A DNA stretch of 64,000 nt. It comes from CAVVSD01 sp963837655 (GTDB taxonomy: Bacteria; Actinomycetota; Thermoleophilia; Solirubrobacterales; Solirubrobacteraceae). Positions 55,025 to 63,423 of this stretch are shown here, piece after piece. The stretch lies in assembly GCA_963837655.1 (NCBI GenBank), contig CAWIOK010000021.1, positions 558,001 through 622,000 on the forward strand. Direction: 5' to 3'. Below the pieces are notes generated by a model, which ran no database searches, was not told the DNA's origin, and saw only the letters and a list, made by a program, of their open reading frames with translations. The first letter of the stretch is position 1. Each line of letters begins with the position of its first letter. Position numbers and translations under genes: made by a program.

Positions 55025-55050
55025 CGGGCGACCCGCTTTGGGGTCGCCCG
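55025..55050 (-). terminator. Terminator after flagellin 2
   Basis: CGGGCGACCC and GGGTCGCCCG form a perfect 10-bp stem with a six-base loop, 45 bases after the stop of flagellin 2. It separates the two flagellin transcripts. Confidence 0.75.
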
Positions 55051-55095
55051 AGGCCGAGGGGGGTCTACTACTGCTGGTACTGCGTCTTACGTGGA

Positions 55096-55893
55096 CTAAC
55101 GGATCAGCGAGAGGATGCTCTGCGGGGCCTGGTTGGCCTGGGCCAGCATGGAGGTGCCGGCCTGCTGCAGGATCTGGTTCTTCGTGAGCTCGACCATCTC
55201 CGAAGCCATGTCCACGTCGCGGACGCGGCTCTCGGCGGAGGTCAGGTTCTCCTGGTAGACCTGCGTGCTCGCCATGGCGTGCTCCAGGCGGTTCTGCACC
55301 GCGCCGAACGTCGCGCGGGCGGCCGACACGGACGAGATGGCCGCGTCGATCGCGCTGATGGCGCTCGCGCCGCTCAGCGTGGAGAACGAACCGACGGTGG
55401 AGCCCAGCGAGATCGTGCTGACCGTGATCGAGTCACCGTCGTTCACGCCGACCTGGAAGGTCACCGAGCCGGAGGCGGCCAGGAGGGTGATGCCGTTGAA
55501 CTTGGCCGAGCCACCGATGCGCTCGATCTCAGACGCGAGCTGGTTGACCTCGGTCTGGATCGCGGCCTGATCGGACGAGCTGAGCGTGCCGTTCTTGTAC
55601 TGCACAGCCAGCTCACGGACGCGCTGCAGCATGGAATGGACCTCGTCGAGGTTCCCTTCCGCCGTCTGCACGAGCGAGACGCCGTCCTGGATGTTGCGGT
55701 TCGACTGAGCCAGGCCGTTGATCTGCGAGCGCATGCGCTCCGAGATCGAGAGGCCGGCGGCGTCGTCGGCCGCGCGGTTGATCCGGTAGCCGCTGGAGAG
55801 GCGCTCCATCGACTTGGCGATCTTGTCCGACGTGTTGTTCAGGTTGCGATGCGCGCCGAAGGCCTCGACGTTGTTCTGGATGCGAAGGGACAT
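55096..55893 (-). CDS. fliC: Flagellin, copy 2 (proximal)
   Basis: This 265-residue flagellin is almost identical to copy 1 over both terminal D0/D1 regions. Changes include GLSISERM for GLAISERM near residue 50 and GSTVGSFSTLSGASA for the matching stretch near 175-190. It has its own ribosome site (AAGGAGA), a sigma-28-like promoter candidate and a strong terminator, so the two copies can be expressed separately. It may form the same filament with copy 1. Confidence 0.95.
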   Translation of the reverse strand: MSLRIQNNVEAFGAHRNLNNTSDKIAKSMERLSSGYRINRAADDAAGLSISERMRSQINGLAQSNRNIQDGVSLVQTAEGNLDEVHSMLQRVRELAVQYKNGTLSSSDQAAIQTEVNQLASEIERIGGSAKFNGITLLAASGSVTFQVGVNDGDSITVSTISLGSTVGSFSTLSGASAISAIDAAISSVSAARATFGAVQNRLEHAMASTQVYQENLTSAESRVRDVDMASEMVELTKNQILQQAGTSMLAQANQAPQSILSLIR

Positions 55894-55973
55894 TCGTCTT
55901 CTCCTTGAATGACGATTGGTGTATGAGTCCCCGGCCCCGTCCTTGGGACCGTTCCTGCTGTGCTGCACCCGGT

Positions 55974-56002
55974 GATTCGGCTGCGTGCCGCCGCGGGTTG
56001 AG
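55974..56002 (-). promoter_or_regulatory. Flagellin 2 sigma-28-like promoter candidate
   Basis: CTCAACCC (55995-56002) and GCCGAATC (55974-55981) on the minus strand have the same 14-base gap to CCGA as in front of copy 1. GCCGA resembles the sigma-28 -10 box GCCGATAA; the -35 match is weaker. Confidence 0.5.
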
Positions 56003-56040
56003 CGGACTGGACGCGTGATCGACCGCGCGGGTCCCTCAGG

Positions 56041-56763
56041 TCAGCGCAGGCTGTCGCGGAACGCCGTCGGCGACGTCGACGCGGTGCGAGCGAAGTAGCT
56101 CGAGAAGTTGGAGGCATCCTCGAAGCCCAGGCGCTGCGCGATCGTCGTGACGGGCAGCTCGGTGTGCGCGAGCAGCCGGCGTGCCTCGAGGACGACCCGC
56201 CCGTCGATGACCTGCTTGGCGTTCGCCCCCGTGGCCTTCCGTGCTGCGCGGGAGAGCGTGCGCGGCGACCATCCCAGCGTGCGCGCGTAGTGCGCCACGT
56301 CGCGGTGGGCGGCGAAGTCGCGGTCCACCGTCTCGCGGAAGCACGCGAAGGTGTCATCCGGCCGCGCTGCCGCCGTCTCGGTCACCGCGCAGTCCTCGAC
56401 GCGGAGCAGCAACGCGGAGAGCAGATGCCGCAGGAGCTCGTGCTGACGGCGGGTCGGCGCCGAGGATCGCCCCGCCGCGCCGTACTCGGCCCGCAGGTGC
56501 TCGACGGCACGACCGACGGACGATCCCGCGCCCGGCCGGGGTCGCCGCAGGGCAGGCCCGAACCGCTCCTCGGCGAGCGCCGCCGCCTGGGTCCCAGGGC
56601 CGTCCTCGACCCAGATCAGCAGGTGGAACTCGGGGCGCTGGGGCCGCTTCAGATACCCCGTAGGCGCGATGGCCCGCAGACGCCGGAAGCTCATCACCTC
56701 GACGCCGAAGGGCCCCGGCGACAGGAACGGCACGGCAGCGATCGCGTGTTGTCGGTTTCTCAC
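56041..56763 (-). CDS. AraC-family regulator with shortened sensor domain
   Basis: The 240-residue protein has a C-terminal AraC double helix-turn-helix (YARTLGWSPRTLSRAARKAT and PVTTIAQRLGFEDASNFSSY). The N-terminus begins like the cupin sensor of AraC proteins (RPEFHLLIWVEDGPG) but jumps almost at once to the linker (RAVEHLRAEYGA). About 80 residues of the usual arm seem to be missing. It may no longer bind an effector. It is divergent from an alpha/beta hydrolase, the likely target. Confidence 0.8.
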   Translation of the reverse strand: MRNRQHAIAAVPFLSPGPFGVEVMSFRRLRAIAPTGYLKRPQRPEFHLLIWVEDGPGTQAAALAEERFGPALRRPRPGAGSSVGRAVEHLRAEYGAAGRSSAPTRRQHELLRHLLSALLLRVEDCAVTETAAARPDDTFACFRETVDRDFAAHRDVAHYARTLGWSPRTLSRAARKATGANAKQVIDGRVVLEARRLLAHTELPVTTIAQRLGFEDASNFSSYFARTASTSPTAFRDSLR

Positions 56764-56813
56764 CTGCGTCAGTGCCGATGTTCGCCATGCTCGGTGGGAC
56801 AGTGGATATCGAT

Positions 56814-57620
56814 ATGACCACTTATCACCCGAAGGTTCTGACCGTCGACACCCTGCACGTCGAGGATTCCGGCCGCGGGCGTCCCGCGTTCCTCTTCCTG
56901 CACTACTGGGGCGGCTCGGCGCGCACGTGGCGTCCCGTCATCGACAGGCTGGCCTCCACGTACCGGTGCGTGGCCTACGACCAGCGAGGCTGGGGGCGGT
57001 CGGGAGCGCCTGCCGAGGGGTTCGGGATCAAGGAGCTGAGCGACGACGCGATCGCCGTCGTCGGCGCGCTCGGGCTCGAGGGCTACGTGCTCGTCGGCCA
57101 CAGCATGGGCGGCAAGGTCGCCCAGGCACTCGCTGCCAGGCACCCGCCGGGCCTGCGCGGCCTGGCGCTCGTCGCGCCCGCGCCCGCCGCCCCTGTCGGA
57201 CCGCTGCCCGACGAGGCGCGGACTGGGCTCCTGAGCGCGTACGCCGACCGCGAGAGCGTGCTCGCGACGGTCGATGGCGTGCTGACCCACACGCGTCTGA
57301 GCGACCCGCTGCGCGAGCAGGTCGTCGGCGACAGCCTGGGCGGGACGCCGGCGGCGACGGTGGCGTGGCCCACCGCGACGATCTCGGAGGACGTCTCGGC
57401 CGACCTCGGCGACATCGACGTCCCGGTCCTCGTCATCGGGGCCGAGCACGACGTCGTGGAGCCCGTCGACCTCCTCGAGGCCCATGTCGCCGCGGCGATC
57501 CCAGGAGCGCGGCTCGGCGTGATCGCCGACAGCGGCCACCTCATCCCGCTGGAGCAGCCCGGGCGGCTCGCCGATCGTCTCGCCGCGTTCGCGGCGTCCC
57601 TGGCCCCGGGCGGTCAGTGA
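56814..57620 (+). CDS. Alpha/beta hydrolase
   Basis: The 268-residue hydrolase has LHYWGGSARTW as the oxyanion-hole region, the nucleophile Ser in LVGHSMGGKVA near 98, an acid in VIGAEHDVVEP and His in ADSGHLIPLEQP near 245. This is the pattern of esterase/haloperoxidase-like enzymes. ATG 56814 is preferred; an upstream frame opening at 56772 adds 14 residues without homology. The AraC gene starts 51 bases away on the other strand. Confidence 0.82.
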   Translation: MTTYHPKVLTVDTLHVEDSGRGRPAFLFLHYWGGSARTWRPVIDRLASTYRCVAYDQRGWGRSGAPAEGFGIKELSDDAIAVVGALGLEGYVLVGHSMGGKVAQALAARHPPGLRGLALVAPAPAAPVGPLPDEARTGLLSAYADRESVLATVDGVLTHTRLSDPLREQVVGDSLGGTPAATVAWPTATISEDVSADLGDIDVPVLVIGAEHDVVEPVDLLEAHVAAAIPGARLGVIADSGHLIPLEQPGRLADRLAAFAASLAPGGQ

Positions 57621-57630
57621 GCGACGGCGC

Positions 57631-58821
57631 TCACCGCGCGGCGCCCGCGACGTCGCCGCCGTGCTTGCGCTCGAACGCGGCGCGGTCGCGGCCGACCTGC
57701 TCCTCGATCCACGCGCGCAGCGCGCCGTCGTCGCTGGCGACGGTCTCCGACAGGCCGTGGCGGATGCGCGATGCCGGGACGTGCTCGGGCGGGCGCCCGG
57801 CCTGGCGAAGGCGCTGGAGCAGATCGGTGTCCTGGTACCAGACGACGAGCTCGGGATCGAAGAACTCGCCCGGCGCGACCGCGAAGCGCTCGAGCGTGTC
57901 GCGCGAGATCGCGAAGCACCATGCCGCGAAGTCGAGGCGGACGGCACCGTCGACCGTCTGCGGGAACACCGCCGCGGCGGGAGCGGACGGCCGGGAGAGC
58001 GCCTCGCGCAGCGGGGGCCACCAGCCGTCGAGGGTCTCGACGTCGTCGTTCAGCACCACGCAGTAGGCGCCGCGAGCCGCACGCAGCCCGCTGTTGACCG
58101 GCGCCGAGAAGCCCTGCGGCGGGGCGCCGTTGTCGACGATCACGATCTCGTGCGCCACCGCCGTCGTGTTGTGCAGCGCCGCGACGCAGCGCCGCAGGCG
58201 GTCTGAGGTCGCGTCGAGCGTCGGGATGACGACCGACAGCTCGACGGCCTCGCCCGGCGAGCGACGCAGGCCGCCGGCGCGTCGGCCTGGCGGTCGGGCG
58301 ACGCTCGCGGGGATCGCCTCCACGCGGCCACGGCGAGCCAGATGGGCCACCATCGCCGCGACCTCGAGGCCCCCGGGAACCCGGTCCCCGCCTCCGCCAT
58401 CGGCGAGATCGGCGGTGCGCGCGGCGAGGACGTGCGCGGCGACCGGCGCCTCGGGCGCGACCGGATCGGCCACCGCGGTCGCAGCGGCGACGCCCGAGTC
58501 GTCGAGGGCGCCAAGCAGGGGCGCCAGCGCGCTCGGCGCCAGCTCAGGGGCGCCGCGCAGCAGCACCACGACCGGCGATCCGACACGCTCCAGCGCGGCG
58601 GCCACCGACGCGGCGAAGCCCGAGCGGTGCGACATGCGCACGATCTCGACGTCGCCCTCCACGCGCGCGAGCAACGACTCCAGCCCGACCGACGCGTCGT
58701 CGACGATGACGACCTCGTGATCGGGCTCCGGCGGCAGCTCAGCCAGCGCGGACAGGCAGCGCAGCGCCTGCTCGGGCGCACCGTCGAGGACCACGACGAG
58801 CGTCGCTTCAGCCACTGCCAT
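57631..58821 (-). CDS. Double GT2-fold glycosyltransferase
   Basis: The 396-residue protein has two GT-A-like units. The first (residues 5-150: TLVVVLDGAPEQALRCLSAL, VVIVDDASVGLESL) lacks an obvious DxD. The second (195-380) has ELSVVIPTLDATSDRLRRCV, VIVDNGAPPQG, VVLNDDVETLDGWWPP with the acidic motif and FFDPELVVWYQDTDLLQRLR. It is the last gene of the flhB-flhA-flhF run and overlaps the GNAT gene. Flagellin glycosylation is a reasonable guess from context. Confidence 0.72.
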   Translation of the reverse strand: MAVAEATLVVVLDGAPEQALRCLSALAELPPEPDHEVVIVDDASVGLESLLARVEGDVEIVRMSHRSGFAASVAAALERVGSPVVVLLRGAPELAPSALAPLLGALDDSGVAAATAVADPVAPEAPVAAHVLAARTADLADGGGGDRVPGGLEVAAMVAHLARRGRVEAIPASVARPPGRRAGGLRRSPGEAVELSVVIPTLDATSDRLRRCVAALHNTTAVAHEIVIVDNGAPPQGFSAPVNSGLRAARGAYCVVLNDDVETLDGWWPPLREALSRPSAPAAAVFPQTVDGAVRLDFAAWCFAISRDTLERFAVAPGEFFDPELVVWYQDTDLLQRLRQAGRPPEHVPASRIRHGLSETVASDDGALRAWIEEQVGRDRAAFERKHGGDVAGAAR

Positions 58822-59284
58822 CACCATCCAGGTCGAGCTCCATCGGGACGTGCGGGCCGAGCACCGGGTCGACGTAGCGCTCGCCGGCCGCGACGAAGCC
58901 CGCGCGGACGTAGAAGTCCAGCGCGCCGACGCGCGCGTTGCACCAGACGAGGGCGGCGCCGTGCTCGCGCGCGTGGCGCAGGGCGGCACCGAGGACGCGC
59001 GCGCCGACCCCCGTGCCACGCAGCTCGTCGGCCGTGGCCATGCCGCGCAGCCGCCACGCGTCGCGCTCCGGCGCCCACGGGCAGTCCTGCGGGGAGATCG
59101 TCGCGATGCCGACGATCGCGCCGCGCGCGTCGCGCGCGCCGATGTGGGCCGCGCGCGGGTCGTCGTCGCCGGCGAGGACCACCGCGTCGCCCCCCTGGTG
59201 GGGCCGCAGCACCTGCTTGCGCAGCGGCCAGGTCTCGGCCGCGGCGATCGGCCCGACGTCGATGATGGAGGCGCCGGGGGTCAC
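58808..59284 (-). CDS. GNAT-family N-acetyltransferase
   Basis: The 158-residue protein has the acetyl-CoA loop R-G-T-G-V-G-A in TADELRGTGVGARVLGAALR near residue 95 and LDFYVRAGFVAAGERYVDPV near the end. It acetylates an amine on a small molecule, sugar or protein. GTGA overlap with the upstream membrane gene and a 14-base overlap with the GT2 gene make it part of the flagellar transcript. It could acetylate an amino sugar used on flagellin. Confidence 0.82.
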   Translation of the reverse strand: MTPGASIIDVGPIAAAETWPLRKQVLRPHQGGDAVVLAGDDDPRAAHIGARDARGAIVGIATISPQDCPWAPERDAWRLRGMATADELRGTGVGARVLGAALRHAREHGAALVWCNARVGALDFYVRAGFVAAGERYVDPVLGPHVPMELDLDGDGSG

Positions 59285-59640
59285 GCCGGGCCGGCGTCGT
59301 CGGCCTGGGCGGCCTCGCGCTCGGCCCGCCCGCGCTCCTCGGTGCGCTGGCGCATCACCTCGAGCTCGGCCTTGGCGAGATGCGACCACACCGCGACCGC
59401 TGCCATCCAGGCCACGAGGTAGCAGACGATGCCCGCGCCGAGGCCACGCAGCAGCGAGTCGAACCACGGCACGCCCGCGCTGCGTGAGAGCAGCGTGACC
59501 GCGACGAACCCGATGAGCCCGGCCCACGACTTCGCGAGGCCGATCTGGGACTTCGCGCGCGGGTGATTGGTCAGGCGCGGGACCGTGTCCGGCTCGTCCG
59601 CGGACGTGTCCTTCGGTTTCTCCTTCTTCTCCTTGGCCAC
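59281..59640 (-). CDS. Small membrane protein of the flagellar operon
   Basis: The 119-residue protein has a highly charged Lys-rich N-terminus (MAKEKKEKPKDTSADEPDTV), two membrane segments (AGLIGFVAVTLLSRSAGVPW and GLGAGIVCYLVAWMAAVAVW) and a charged helical tail. I do not recognise a family. It follows the flhF-like gene by six bases and overlaps the GNAT gene, so it is probably linked to flagellar assembly or placement. Confidence 0.65.
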   Translation of the reverse strand: MAKEKKEKPKDTSADEPDTVPRLTNHPRAKSQIGLAKSWAGLIGFVAVTLLSRSAGVPWFDSLLRGLGAGIVCYLVAWMAAVAVWSHLAKAELEVMRQRTEERGRAEREAAQADDAGPA

Positions 59641-59646
59641 CGTGGA

Positions 59647-61128
59647 TCAGGCCGTCAGCGCGCGCGCCAGCGCGGCCGCATCGGCCGGGTGCACTGCGAG
59701 GTCAGGGCGCCCGGCCGCCGCGGTGCTGGCGACGAACGTCAGCGGGCAGGCGGCGTCGATCGCCGCCTGGAGGACGGCCCCGAGGTGCAGCGGGTCGCTG
59801 GGGTCGCCGAGGGCGAGGCGGTGCGGCCGGAGGATCTGCATGAGCGCGGCCGCGGACGGACCGCCGCCGGGACCCAGCGCGAGATGCAGCTCGTGCGGGC
59901 CGAGGGCGCCGAGATCGCTCGCGAGGCCACCCGCGTCGTCGGGCGTCACGGGGGCGGTGTCGACGAGCACGAGCGCGTCGTGGCCGAGCAGGCTCACCTG
60001 GGTCGCGGCGTCCGCGCCGTCGGTCGCGGCGTGGACGGGCACGCCGAGCGGCGACAGGGCGGCGGCCAGCGCGCGACCGCCGTCCGGCGTCCGCAGCGCG
60101 ATGCACGCGACGTCGAGCGTGGTGCGGGTCGCGTAGGCGCCTGCGATGCCGGCGACGAGGCGTGGCGCGCCGGACCCGGCGGCGCCTGCGAGCACGACTG
60201 TGCGCGGGCCGGGGCCGGAGAGCGTCGCGACCGGGATCCGAGCGGCCAGCTGGGCGGCCACGGCGCCGGGCAGCGTCGAGACCGGCTCCAGGGGGAGGCG
60301 ATGCAGCAGCGCGTCGTCGACGATGGTCGCGGCGAGCGCCGGATCGAGGCCACGCGTGGTGAGGGTCGTGATGAGGTGGCGCGCGGCCTGCGGGCGCACG
60401 ACGGAGGCGACGGGCGCTCGGGACGGCGCCACGGGCGTGGGCGCAGCGGGCGGCTCCCACGCCGCGGGCGGCGCAACCGGCTCGGGGGCGGGCTCCGGTT
60501 CCGGCTCGGGCTCGGAATCCGGCACGGCCGCGACGGGCTCGCGGGCGGGCTCGGGCACCGGGATCGCGTCGACCTGCGGGCTGGTGACGATCGGCTCGGC
60601 CGGCGGGGGCGGCTGGGCCGGCGCTTGGGCCTGCGCCGCCAGCGCATCGCGCATGAGCTCCTCGGCGTTGGGGAACGCGTCCCCGGCCGGCGCGGAGGGC
60701 ACGCCGTCGGGCACGCCGTTGCCCGTGGGCGAGTGCGCAGGGTCCGGGACGCCGGCGGCGCTGAGGTACGCGGCGAACGGCGAGTTGGGCGCGGGCTCCA
60801 CCGAGGGCGGCGGGACGGTCGCGGACGCAGGGACCGCGAGCGCCGCGGAGAGGTCGGGCGCCGGCTGGGGCTCGCCCTGCGTCGTGAACCGGGGCGAGGG
60901 CGTGACGATCGCGTCGTCCTCCGGATCGCCCGCGAACCACTCGACACCCAGCGACGACTGCCCGCGACGGGCCTCGATCTCGACCGTGCGCTTCTGGAAG
61001 AACCCGGCCACGCCGCCCGTCAGCCCCTCGCGCTGACGCACCACCACGGCGTCGTCGCCGAGCTCGGCGCGGATGCGGGGCAGCAGCTCCTCCAGGGAGC
61101 CGCCACGGTACGTGCGGGTCTCGCTCAT
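59647..61128 (-). CDS. flhF: FlhF-like protein with degenerate GTPase site
   Basis: The 493-residue protein starts with the FlhF B-domain pattern (RTYRGGSLEELLPRIRAELG, DAVVVRQREGL, FFQKRTVEIEA). A 200-residue Pro/Ala/Glu linker and an SRP-type NG domain follow (about 255-490). The P-loop is lost: LAGAAGSGAPRLVAGIAGAY near 312-330 has Ala-Pro where Lys-Thr should be. DTAGR is replaced by DTAPV near 390, and no TKLD motif remains. FlhF normally places the flagellar apparatus through GTP-driven dimers. Here a non-hydrolysing scaffold is implied. It follows flhA. Confidence 0.75.
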   Translation of the reverse strand: MSETRTYRGGSLEELLPRIRAELGDDAVVVRQREGLTGGVAGFFQKRTVEIEARRGQSSLGVEWFAGDPEDDAIVTPSPRFTTQGEPQPAPDLSAALAVPASATVPPPSVEPAPNSPFAAYLSAAGVPDPAHSPTGNGVPDGVPSAPAGDAFPNAEELMRDALAAQAQAPAQPPPPAEPIVTSPQVDAIPVPEPAREPVAAVPDSEPEPEPEPAPEPVAPPAAWEPPAAPTPVAPSRAPVASVVRPQAARHLITTLTTRGLDPALAATIVDDALLHRLPLEPVSTLPGAVAAQLAARIPVATLSGPGPRTVVLAGAAGSGAPRLVAGIAGAYATRTTLDVACIALRTPDGGRALAAALSPLGVPVHAATDGADAATQVSLLGHDALVLVDTAPVTPDDAGGLASDLGALGPHELHLALGPGGGPSAAALMQILRPHRLALGDPSDPLHLGAVLQAAIDAACPLTFVASTAAAGRPDLAVHPADAAALARALTA

Positions 61129-61329
61129 GCGGGTCGGCCTCAGTGCGCTCGAAGGCTTGCCAAGAAGGCTACGACCAAACCGCCTCGTTTCCTGCCGGTT
61201 CCCCGTGCGCTCACCCGGCCTGCCGCAGCCGTCCCCTCAGACGGCGACCCGGTCGCGGAGCCCCCTCAGGCTCCACGACGGGCGCACGGCAAGCCGGGTC
61301 ATCGCACGGGCGACGACCGGCACCTGCGC
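61129..61329 (-). other. Gap between flhA and the flhF-like gene
   Basis: No gene is supported in these 201 bases. A small hairpin GGAGCC-CCCTCA-GGCTCC lies at 61257-61274. A promoter for the flhF-like gene may be here; GAGG precedes its ATG. Confidence 0.4.
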
Positions 61330-63423
61330 CTACGCGGCGACCGGCACCGGAGGGTGTGCATGCTCGCCCGCCACGACGCCCATCGTCTCCACGCCGACAC
61401 CCGGCGGGATCTCGTTGTAGGCGCAGACCGCCACCTGCGGCAGCGCCTGCTCGCACAGGCGGCGCAGGTGGCGCCGCACGCGCGAGGAGCACAGCAGGAC
61501 AGGCCGGCGGCCGCGCGTGAGCGCCTGCTCGGACTGCTCCGACAGGCCGGTCACGAGGCTCTGGGCCCGCTGCGGGTCCATCGCGAGGTACTCGCCGTCG
61601 GCTGTCGCGGCGATCGCATCGGAGACCTCCTGCTCGAGCGCCGGGTCGAGGACGATGACGCGCAGGCGCGACTCCTCGTCGAGGTGCGGCGCGACGATGG
61701 CCCTGGCGAGCGCCTGGCGCGCGTACTCGGCAAGCAGCGCCGGGTCGCGGGTGACGCGGGCGCGGTCGCCGACGGCCTCCACGATCGCGCCGAGGTCGCG
61801 GATCGACACGCCCTCGCGCAGCAGGGCCTGCAGGACGCGCTGGACCTCGCCGACGGAGAGCAGGTCGGGCACGACCTCGTCGACCACCGCGGCGTTGACC
61901 TCCTTGAGGCCGTCGAGCAGGCCGCGCACGTCCTGGCGCGTGAGCAGATCGGCGACGTGATGGCGGATGGTCTCCGTGAGGTGGGTGACGATGACCGACT
62001 CGGCGTCGACGACCGTGTAGCCGAGCGCCTCGGCCTCGGCGCGCCCCGCGTCGGCGATCCACACGGCGGGCAGCCCGAAGGCCGGCTCCGTGGTGGGGAT
62101 GCCGCTGAGCTGGCCGACCGCGTCGCCCGGGTCGAGTGCGAGCTGGTGGCCGGCGAGGACCTTGCCGCGCGCGACGACCGTGCCGCGGACCTTCAGGACG
62201 TACTCGTGCGAGGCAAGGCCGACCTCGTCGTGGATGCGCACGGTCGGGATGACGGTGCCCAGCTCACCGGCGATCTGGCGGCGCACCGCGCTGACCCGGT
62301 TGAGCAGCGACCCGCCCGCCGACGCGTCGACGAGGTTCACGAGGCCGAAGCCGATCGCGAGCTCGAGCGGGTCGATCTGCAGGGCCTCGCGGGCCTGGTC
62401 TCCGGAGTTGACCGGAGCTGGCAGCGCTGCCTGCTGCTCATCCGCGGCTGCCTTGTCCGCGGCCTCCTGCTCATCGGTCTTGAGCATCCGCCCGACCATG
62501 ATGAAGATGGCGCCGATGACGAGGAACGGCAGCTTGGGCAGGCCCGGCACGAGCGCGAAGGCGCAGATGACGACGCCCGCGACCATCGGGGCCTTGCGCT
62601 GCTTCATGAGCTGGCCCGCGACGTCGGAGCCGAGGTCGGCCTCAGACGCGCTGCGCGTGACGATGATGCCCGCGGCGACGGAGATGAGCAGCGCGGGGAT
62701 CTGAGCGGTCAGCCCGTCGCCGATCGTCAGGAGCGAGAAGTGCTGCGCGGCCTCGCCGATCGGCATCCCCTGCTGCATGACGCCGATGAGGATGCCGCCG
62801 ACGAGGTTGATCGCCGTGATGATCATCGCTGCCATCACGTCGCCCTTGACGAACTTCGAGGCGCCGTCCATCGCACCGTAGAAGTCGGCCTCCTTGGCGA
62901 TGTCGTCGCGGCGCTTGCGCGCCTCCTCCTCGGTGATCTGGCCCGCGTTGAGGTCAGCGTCGATCGCCATCTGCTTGCCGGGCATGGCGTCGAGGGTGAA
63001 GCGCGCGCCGACCTCGGCGACGCGGCCGGCGCCGTTCGTGACGACGACGAAGTTGATGACGATGAGGATGAGGAAGATGACCAGGCCGACGACGACGTTG
63101 CCGCCGACGACGAACTCGCCGAACGCCTTCACGACCTCCCCGGCGTTGCCCTCGAGCAGGATGAGCCGCGTGACGCTGACGTTGATCGCCAGCCGGAACA
63201 TCGTCGTGAGCAGCAGGAGCGCCGGGAACGACGAGAAGTCCAGCGCGCGCGGCAGGTAGAGGGTCGTGATGACGATCGCCAGCGCCACCGAGATGTTCAG
63301 CGTGATGAACAGGTCGAGCAGCATCGGCGGCAGCGGCACGACCAGCATCACGACGACCAGGACCACGAGGCCGGCCGCGACGAGATCGGTGTACTTCATG
63401 ACCTTCTTCAGGGCGCCGGTCAT
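61330..63423 (-). CDS. flhA: Flagellar export component FlhA
   Basis: The 697-residue protein has eight membrane helices (residues 10-310), the conserved FHIPEP-type loop region (ARFTLDAMPGKQMAIDADLN near 140, then TEEEARKRRDDIAKEADFYG with GAMDGASKFVKGD) and the large cytosolic domain that docks chaperone-substrate complexes. It forms the nonameric ring of the flagellar type III export gate. The start overlaps the flhB stop by ATGA. Full length for the family. Confidence 0.96.
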   Translation of the reverse strand: MTGALKKVMKYTDLVAAGLVVLVVVMLVVPLPPMLLDLFITLNISVALAIVITTLYLPRALDFSSFPALLLLTTMFRLAINVSVTRLILLEGNAGEVVKAFGEFVVGGNVVVGLVIFLILIVINFVVVTNGAGRVAEVGARFTLDAMPGKQMAIDADLNAGQITEEEARKRRDDIAKEADFYGAMDGASKFVKGDVMAAMIITAINLVGGILIGVMQQGMPIGEAAQHFSLLTIGDGLTAQIPALLISVAAGIIVTRSASEADLGSDVAGQLMKQRKAPMVAGVVICAFALVPGLPKLPFLVIGAIFIMVGRMLKTDEQEAADKAAADEQQAALPAPVNSGDQAREALQIDPLELAIGFGLVNLVDASAGGSLLNRVSAVRRQIAGELGTVIPTVRIHDEVGLASHEYVLKVRGTVVARGKVLAGHQLALDPGDAVGQLSGIPTTEPAFGLPAVWIADAGRAEAEALGYTVVDAESVIVTHLTETIRHHVADLLTRQDVRGLLDGLKEVNAAVVDEVVPDLLSVGEVQRVLQALLREGVSIRDLGAIVEAVGDRARVTRDPALLAEYARQALARAIVAPHLDEESRLRVIVLDPALEQEVSDAIAATADGEYLAMDPQRAQSLVTGLSEQSEQALTRGRRPVLLCSSRVRRHLRRLCEQALPQVAVCAYNEIPPGVGVETMGVVAGEHAHPPVPVAA

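Larger units (their letters stand above)
54096..55893 (-). repeat. Tandem flagellin duplication, 1000-bp period
   Basis: The two 798-base flagellin genes start and end exactly 1000 bases apart. Long blocks are identical at the DNA level, broken by short diverged patches near 54320-54420/55320-55420 and 54620-54660/55620-55660. This mosaic fits gene conversion. Confidence 0.85.
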
